In this document: one piece after another, positions 15,920 to 20,351 of the stretch
Position numbering within the stretch: the first letter of the stretch is position 1
How the letters are laid out: every line of letters starts with the position of its first letter
DNA from: Gemmatimonadota bacterium
Lineage (GTDB): Bacteria; Latescibacterota; UBA2968; UBA8231
DNA length: 20,351 nucleotides
Direction: 5' to 3'
Assembly: GCA_002712305.1 (NCBI GenBank)
Contig: PATE01000011.1
Location: forward strand, 22,911-43,261
Notes under the pieces: model-generated
The model's database searches: none
Told to the model about the DNA's origin: nothing
The model's input: the letters and a program-made list of their open reading frames with translations, nothing else
Translations under genes and position numbers: made by a program

Positions 15920-16399
15920 CTAGTCTTCCGGCCACCCAAGTTCGTACTCGCCGCCCTCGAGCTTTTCGCGCGCCAACATCACGTCGAGGGACGGATAGAC
16001 ACGATCTTCGATGGCGGTGCGCAGGCGACGCAGACCGATGGCGACAGACTGCGCCTGCCGTTTCGTGTCACCCGTCTCATCGCGGGCAAGCTTGCGCGCA
16101 TCGCCGAAGGTGCGCACATACAGCTGGTGGGTGTGCTTCAGTACGTTTTCGCTGGGTGTCGGCACCGCTCGGACCGCCGCCGCGTAGTCATCGAGCTTCT
16201 GGCGTGCAGCGGTGATGTCTGCGTCGGTGATCGCACTCGTTGGGTCATCGAACCTGGTGATCAACGCCTCGACTTGGCGATTGTAGTCCTCGAACCCGTG
16301 TACGGTCTGAACGTAGGACTTCAACTCGTCTACATCCTCCGTATTGTCACAAGCGACGAGGGCGGTCAACACTGCGAGGGCGAGGAACCTGCGAATCAT
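15920..16399 (-). CDS. Small lipoprotein of unknown function
   Basis: The protein is 159 aa. Residues 1-16 are a lipoprotein signal (MIRRFLALAVLTALVA) with lipobox LVAC and the acylated Cys17. The +2 residue is Asp, which in Enterobacteria keeps a lipoprotein in the inner membrane; whether that rule holds here is unknown. The mature part is charged and looks mostly helical (segments around 25-50, 60-78 and 105-145), with no cysteines beyond Cys17 and no recognisable catalytic motif. AGGAG lies 8 nt upstream of the ATG at 16399, supporting that start. It is a single-gene unit divergent from purC. I do not recognise the family. Confidence 0.85.
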   Translation of the reverse strand: MIRRFLALAVLTALVACDNTEDVDELKSYVQTVHGFEDYNRQVEALITRFDDPTSAITDADITAARQKLDDYAAAVRAVPTPSENVLKHTHQLYVRTFGDARKLARDETGDTKRQAQSVAIGLRRLRTAIEDRVYPSLDVMLAREKLEGGEYELGWPED

Positions 16400-16575
16400 G
16401 GGCTGATCTCCTGGCTGATCGATGACCCTCGTACGCTCGTGCAGATGTGTACGAATCGGGCGCCGTGGGGTCTCACCATCTCATGTGACTCGAAACATAG
16501 CGAGCCCGCGGAGGAAAATGCAAGAGGCACAACGAACTGTGGGGGCCACAGGCGATTCTGCAGCCCTGCGCCTCG

Positions 16576-16604
16576 TTGACGATGAGTGAATGGACAGATA
16601 CTTT
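16576..16604 (+). promoter_or_regulatory. Weak candidate promoter for purC
   Basis: TTGACG (16576-16581) is followed after 17 nt by TACTTT (16599-16604), a good -35 with a poor -10, about 60 nt before the purC start. The whole 16400-16662 gap otherwise shows nothing distinctive. Confidence 0.25.
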
Positions 16605-16662
16605 CAGCCTCCTGAATTCAGCCCATTTTTCAACCAGATTTCTGTGCATAGGAGAGGCAACC

Positions 16663-17637
16663 GTGGTCTCACGCGAAACGCTCCGCAGCCTGCTCGATAA
16701 TACCCTCCGGGATGCCCGTTATCCGCGATGGGAAGACAACTATCGCCAAGGCAAGGTGCGAGATATGTACCTGCTGCCGGGGCGTCGTGTTCTGGTCACG
16801 TGTGATCGCCAGAGTGCCTTCGACCACATTCTGGGGACCATCCCTCTCAAGGGGCAGGTGCTGAATCGGATCGCCAATCACTGGTTCGAGAAAACCGCCG
16901 ATATCGTGGCCAATCACGTGATCGACGTCCCCCACCCGAACGTGACCATCGCCGAAGAGCTGGACATGTTCCCGGTGGAGATCGTCGTACGCGGCTATCT
17001 GACGGGTAGTTCCGATACATCAGCATGGACCTACTACGCACGGGGCGAACGAGACATCTGTGGCAACATTCTGCCGGACGGGATGGTCAAGAATCAGCCC
17101 TTTGACACCGCGATCCTGACACCGACGACCAAATCCGAGGAACACGATGAGCCCATTTCCGCTTCGCAAGTGCTGGAGCGTGGGCTGGTAGATGAAGCCA
17201 CGTGGACCCAGATCGAGCGCATTGCCTTTGAGTTGTTTGCTCGAGGGCAGCAGATCGCAGCTCAGCAAGGTCTGATTCTGGTCGACACCAAGTATGAGAT
17301 GGGCCGCAATGCGGCGGGCGAGATTGCCGTCGCGGACGAGATCCACACGCCGGACTCCTCCCGCTACTGGATTGCAGAAACCTACGCCGATCGCCACGCT
17401 CGCGGCGAGGAACCTGAGAGTCTCGACAAGGAGTTCCTAAGGTTGTGGCTGCGCGAAAAAGGGATCTCTGACACCAACATCCCGGATTTGGATGATGAGA
17501 TCCGTATCGATGTGGCCGAGCGGTACATCGATCTGTTCGAACGAGTGACGGGTGAGAGTTTCTCTCCCTCCAATCCCGACGAGCCGCTGCGCGACGCCAT
17601 CGAGCGATCCATCGAGCCGTGCTTCGAGTCTGCGTGA
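16663..17637 (+). CDS. purC: Phosphoribosylaminoimidazole-succinocarboxamide synthase
   Basis: PurC joins aspartate to CAIR, using ATP, to make SAICAR in de novo purine synthesis. The product is about 324 aa, in the longer yeast-like size class rather than the ~240-aa E. coli class. Motifs: QGKVRDMYLL, TCDRQSAFDHILGTIPLKGQ, NHVIDVPHPNV, PVEIVVRGYLTGS, TPTTKSEEHDEPIS, GLILVDTKYEMG and DEIHTPDSSRYW. The reading frame stays open upstream to 16576, but GTG 16663 is preferred: AGGAGAGG (16650-16657) sits 5 nt before it, and the family alignment begins soon after. The stop overlaps the next small ORF (GTGA), so purC probably heads a four-gene unit. Confidence 0.95.
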   Translation: MVSRETLRSLLDNTLRDARYPRWEDNYRQGKVRDMYLLPGRRVLVTCDRQSAFDHILGTIPLKGQVLNRIANHWFEKTADIVANHVIDVPHPNVTIAEELDMFPVEIVVRGYLTGSSDTSAWTYYARGERDICGNILPDGMVKNQPFDTAILTPTTKSEEHDEPISASQVLERGLVDEATWTQIERIAFELFARGQQIAAQQGLILVDTKYEMGRNAAGEIAVADEIHTPDSSRYWIAETYADRHARGEEPESLDKEFLRLWLREKGISDTNIPDLDDEIRIDVAERYIDLFERVTGESFSPSNPDEPLRDAIERSIEPCFESA

Positions 17638-17882
17638 GTGCCGCGTTGGACTCTCACGCTTGTCGTCAGCTGCCACGTCCGAAACGGGCTCTGGGGCGCT
17701 TTCTGAGTGCCCTATTGGTTCTGCGTCTTGAGGCCCGTGAGGTGGCCCCCCTGTCGGCTGGGGTGATCCTGTTGAGCTGGCTGCACCGCCCCGTCATCGA
17801 GATGCCCCTGTCGATGGTCGATCGTGCCGCCCGACGACGAACCCAGATCGCTCGTCGACTCGATTCTGTCTATCCCTTCTGA
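17634..17882 (+). CDS. Small hypothetical protein (82 aa)
   Basis: The start GTG overlaps the purC stop as GTGA, the same coupling used by ribD, which is the main evidence that this is a gene. The product is basic and arginine-rich, with a central hydrophobic stretch (about 24-52, LSALLVLRLEAREVAPLSAG then VILLSWL) interrupted by charges, so a single membrane helix is doubtful. The tail is strongly basic (DRAARRRTQIARRLDS). I do not recognise it. A noncoding spacer that happens to be open is possible. Confidence 0.5.
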   Translation: MSAALDSHACRQLPRPKRALGRFLSALLVLRLEAREVAPLSAGVILLSWLHRPVIEMPLSMVDRAARRRTQIARRLDSVYPF

Positions 17883-17896
17883 CCGAATCTCCCCCA

Positions 17897-18175
17897 ATGC
17901 TGCACCGACAATTGCGCACCGCCCTCGAGGAAATCTTCGGCGAAGATTTCGTCGAAGAGGCTCTACGGCGGTCCGAATACGCGCAGATGGTGATCTACGA
18001 GCAACCGGACGAGTTCAAGAAAGCGGTGCTCGGTTTTCAGCGTTTGAACTTTCGCGATGAACAGAGCGAGTACGCACAGAAACTGGCTCCGGACTTTGGT
18101 TTTGCCCTGATCTGCTCTCTGCTCGACAACTCGACACGAGAGCTGGTCGCCGAACTGGGACTCAACTATCTATGA
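17897..18175 (+). CDS. Small hypothetical protein (92 aa)
   Basis: This is an acidic, probably helical cytoplasmic protein without signal peptide or membrane segment. Its stop overlaps the kinase start in ATGA (18172-18175), which argues for real translation and coupling. It begins MLHRQLRTALEEIFGEDFVE and ends LVAELGLNYL, with several aromatic residues between. No motif is recognisable. No clear Shine-Dalgarno precedes ATG 17897; the 14-nt gap to the previous ORF suggests reinitiation. Confidence 0.65.
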   Translation: MLHRQLRTALEEIFGEDFVEEALRRSEYAQMVIYEQPDEFKKAVLGFQRLNFRDEQSEYAQKLAPDFGFALICSLLDNSTRELVAELGLNYL

Positions 18176-19656
18176 GCGGCACTCTGCTGGCCTTCGACCT
18201 GGGTGCCGAGAGTGGCCGCGGCATCCTCGGTCGTTTTGATGGCAATCGCCTCACACTGGAACAGGTCCATCGCTTCGAAAACGGCGGTGTAGCGCTGTTG
18301 GACCGGCTCTATTGGGATCCGCTCAGACTGTTTGGTGAAATCGAGTCAGGGCTGGGCATGGCTGGCAAAATGGAACCGCAGCTGGCTTCGGTAGGTATTG
18401 ACACGTGGGGTGTTGATTTTGTCCTGTTGGCTGCCGACGGAACATTGTTGGACAATCCCCGTCACTATCGTGATGCCCGCACGGACGGTATGCTGGAGAC
18501 CGCCTTCCAGATCATGCCGCGTGAGCAGATCTTCTCTCATACGGGAATTCAGTTCATGAAACTGAACTCCCTGTATCAGTTGCTTGCCCTGCGTCTTGCC
18601 GATGCGCCGCAACTGGCAGCAGCACAACAGCTGCTGATGATCCCCGACTTGCTCCACTACTTCCTCTCGGGAGAGCGAAGTGGTGAATTCTCGAACGCCA
18701 CCACAACCCAGTTGTTTGATCCGACTCGTGGAGGATGGTCGACAGCACTTTGTGAGGCCTTCGATTTGCCTCAACACATTCTGCCCCCGATCGCAGCACC
18801 TGGCACACAGCTGGGCACAGTGCGCGACTCGGTCGCCGAGCGCTGTGGACTGTCGAAGAGTGTCCCCGTCATCCTCCCGGCAACCCATGATACTGGTGCG
18901 GCCGTGGCTGCCGTCCCCGCCACCGGTGTGGGTTCGGGGGATTTTGCCTACATCAGCTCCGGAACCTGGTCGCTCATGGGCGCCGAGCTTGCGGCACCCG
19001 AACTTGGGGCCGATGCACTGCGACACAACTTCACCAACGAGGGCGGCGTGGGGGGCACATATCGGTTTCTCAAGAACATCATGGGACTGTGGTTGGTGCA
19101 GGAATGCCGCCGCACATGGAGTCTGGCCGGCCGGGATCGCTCCTACGGTGAGCTTGCCACCGCAGCCGCAGCGGCGCCGGCCTTCGGTCCTCTCATCAAT
19201 CCTGACGATGAACGATTCCTGCCCCCCGGAGATATGCCCTCCCGGATCCGGGCCTACTGTGAGGAGACGTCTCAGCAGATTCCCGAGAACGAGGGGGCGA
19301 TCATTCGTTGTGTCCTGGAGAGCCTTGCTCTGAAATACCGGCAAACCCTCGAGCAATTGGAGACGATTCTCGATCGCCCTATGAAAACGATCCACATCGT
19401 GGGCGGCGGCATTCAGAACGAGCTGCTGTGTGAACTGACGGCCCACGCCACGAGCCGCCCGGTCGTGGCAGGACCAGCCGAAGCGACGGCCATCGGCAAT
19501 CTGTTGATTCAGGCGCTCGGCCTCGGCTGGGTCGAGTCGCTGGAGCAGATTCGGCAGGTTGTCATCGACTCCTTCGATCCAACACGCTACGAGCCGGCCG
19601 TGGACCAGGCTGAAGCGTGGAACGACGCCTACGGGCGGTTTGTTCGCTTGGTTTAG
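18172..19656 (+). CDS. rhaB: Rhamnulokinase-type FGGY carbohydrate kinase
   Basis: The RhaB family phosphorylates L-rhamnulose at C1 with ATP; FGGY relatives use other sugars. The 494-aa product has the usual two-lobe actin-like fold: AFDLGAESGRG (phosphate 1) at the start, GIDTWGVDFVLL, HYRDARTDG, NATTTQLFDP, PATHDTGAAVAAVP, ISSGTWSLMGAEL, NIMGLWLVQECR and IVGGGIQNELLCELTA near the adenosine site, then AEATAIGN. DLGAESGR and SSGTWSLMG are typical of rhamnulokinase rather than xylulo- or glycerol kinase. No rhamnose isomerase, aldolase or regulator is visible in the window; the upstream partners are purC and two small unknown ORFs. The substrate is therefore a family-level call. Confidence 0.9.
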   Translation: MSGTLLAFDLGAESGRGILGRFDGNRLTLEQVHRFENGGVALLDRLYWDPLRLFGEIESGLGMAGKMEPQLASVGIDTWGVDFVLLAADGTLLDNPRHYRDARTDGMLETAFQIMPREQIFSHTGIQFMKLNSLYQLLALRLADAPQLAAAQQLLMIPDLLHYFLSGERSGEFSNATTTQLFDPTRGGWSTALCEAFDLPQHILPPIAAPGTQLGTVRDSVAERCGLSKSVPVILPATHDTGAAVAAVPATGVGSGDFAYISSGTWSLMGAELAAPELGADALRHNFTNEGGVGGTYRFLKNIMGLWLVQECRRTWSLAGRDRSYGELATAAAAAPAFGPLINPDDERFLPPGDMPSRIRAYCEETSQQIPENEGAIIRCVLESLALKYRQTLEQLETILDRPMKTIHIVGGGIQNELLCELTAHATSRPVVAGPAEATAIGNLLIQALGLGWVESLEQIRQVVIDSFDPTRYEPAVDQAEAWNDAYGRFVRLV

Positions 19657-19763
19657 GCGGCACACCCTCCTGTCGCAACCTGTACCACCCTGAACTAAAG
19701 ATTTTGGCGCTGCGCGCCGATGTACCGAGGGCACCGGCTCGCCGAGCCGTCGGAACCGTCGGC

Positions 19764-19788
19764 AGAACGGGCCGTTCTACCCTATAGT
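19764..19788 (+). promoter_or_regulatory. Candidate -10 element with overlapping inverted repeat, sigma factor gene
   Basis: TATAGT (19783-19788) is a good -10, with no clear -35 at the right distance. Directly upstream, AGAACGG (19764-19770), one base, then CCGTTCT (19772-19778) form a perfect 7-1-7 inverted repeat covering the -35 area. A second dyad CGGCTC-GCC-GAGCCG (19735-19749) and GGCGC-TGC-GCGCC (19706-19718) lie further upstream. Confidence 0.35.
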
Positions 19789-19832
19789 GAGACCACAGGG
19801 CCATGGCGACTGACACGAAACAGGACGGTGTG

Positions 19833-20351
19833 ATGACACAGGCTCCGCCGCGCGGCAGCTCAGGCAACTCCACGGGTGAATCTGACCCGGTCGAGTCCTA
19901 CTGGCACGACATCCGTGATTTCCATCCCCTATCGCGCAAACAAGAGACCGAGTTGGTCCAGAGGGCGCGTGAAGGAGACCGGTCTGCCTCCGACGCCCTG
20001 GTGACGGCCAACCTCCGCTTCGTCGTCAGTGTCGCCAAGAAGTACAACAACTACGGCATGACGTTTCTCGAGCTCATCGCCGAGGGCAACTACGGTCTGC
20101 TCGAGGCCGTGAAGCGTTTCGACGAAACACGCGGTTTTAAGTTCATCACGTATGCCGTGTGGTGGATCCGTCAGGCGATCCTCAAGGCGCTGGCTGAACA
20201 GAGCCGTGCCGCCCGGCCACCGATGAGCCAGGTCAACGACCTGCAGAAGGTGGAGAAACTCAGCGCCGGCCTGACGCAGAAACTGGGAAGAGCACCCACC
20301 CTCGAGGAAATCGCAGCCGCCGCCGACATCAGTTACGAGCGCACGCGAAAT
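19833..20351 (+). CDS. Sigma-70 family RNA polymerase sigma factor, primary type (C-terminus cut off)
   Basis: Residues follow the primary sigma order: region 1.2 (SYWHDIRDFHPLSRKQETELV), regions 2.1-2.2 (LVTANLRFVVSVAKKY; FLELIAEGNYGLLEAV), 2.3-2.4 (KRFDETRGFKFITYAVWWIR, then QAILKALAEQSR) and the start of region 3 (LGRAPTLEEIAAAADIS). Only about 20-30 residues precede region 1.2, so the region 1.1 of E. coli RpoD is absent, as in Bacteroidetes-type housekeeping sigmas. An in-frame ATG at 19803 has only a cramped purine run before it; ATG 19833 has AGGA 7 nt upstream and is preferred. Regions 3 to 4 lie beyond the window. A group 2 (RpoS-like) identity cannot be excluded. Confidence 0.93.
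   Translation, partial: MTQAPPRGSSGNSTGESDPVESYWHDIRDFHPLSRKQETELVQRAREGDRSASDALVTANLRFVVSVAKKYNNYGMTFLELIAEGNYGLLEAVKRFDETRGFKFITYAVWWIRQAILKALAEQSRAARPPMSQVNDLQKVEKLSAGLTQKLGRAPTLEEIAAAADISYERTRN

Noticed and set aside
16576-16662. Upstream extension of purC with extra N-terminal residues
   Set aside because: The frame is open, but a strong AGGAGAGG directly before GTG 16663 and the family N-terminus both favour the shorter protein.
19706-19718. GGCGC-TGC-GCGCC hairpin after the kinase as a terminator
   Set aside because: The T-run lies before, not after, the hairpin on the plus strand, so it cannot act as an intrinsic terminator for rhaB.
18346-19734. Open reading frame of 462 codons on the minus strand
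   Set aside because: It is antisense to the clear rhamnulokinase gene and shows no family motif. It arises from GC-rich codon structure.

Overview
The window comes from a moderately GC-rich (about 60% by eye) Gram-negative-type bacterial chromosome. Nothing in it looks like a plasmid, phage or insertion sequence. Three features resemble the Bacteroidetes/FCB side of the tree more than Proteobacteria or Firmicutes: a long SecA (1094 aa) with large insertions and a C-terminal SEC-C zinc motif, a sigma factor whose start lies just upstream of region 1.2 (no region 1.1), and secreted propeller/Ig-like proteins. I cannot assign a phylum; an uncultivated FCB-like or related lineage is a guess.

Layout. 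(A) Bases 1-2653, minus strand: a compact operon read AAA+ ATPase (ExeA/GspA type, with an apparent one-base frameshift) -> HD-GYP-like protein -> ftsY (cut by the window edge). Starts and stops overlap. A divergent promoter region lies at 2654-2906. (B) Bases 2907-10716, plus strand: a long gene train of a secreted S55 (SpoIVB-like) peptidase-type protein, a secreted beta-propeller/Ig-like protein, ribD, ribE, a strong intrinsic terminator, ribBA, ribH and nusB. Most junctions overlap by 4-17 nt. The rib genes cover riboflavin synthesis from GTP through lumazine to riboflavin. However, the DHBP synthase half of RibBA lacks most of the usual active-site motif, so the four-carbon precursor may be made by another gene. 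(C) Bases 10917-15830, plus strand: secA, then a cellulose-synthase-like family 2 glycosyltransferase, closed by a bidirectional terminator. (D) Bases 15920-16399, minus strand: a small lipoprotein of unknown function. (E) Bases 16663-19656, plus strand: purC, two small unrecognised ORFs, and a rhamnulokinase-type FGGY kinase, chained by GTGA/ATGA overlaps. (F) Base 19833 to the end: the N-terminal half of a primary-type sigma-70 factor.

Most of the content is housekeeping: SRP targeting (ftsY), Sec export (secA), riboflavin, purines and transcription (nusB, sigma). The unusual parts are the ExeA/HD-GYP pair translationally coupled to ftsY, the S55/propeller pair fused to the riboflavin operon, the degenerate RibB domain, the frameshifted ATPase, and the small ORFs between purC and rhaB. 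I saw no tRNA, rRNA, CRISPR array, riboswitch (including no FMN element near the rib genes) or mobile element.
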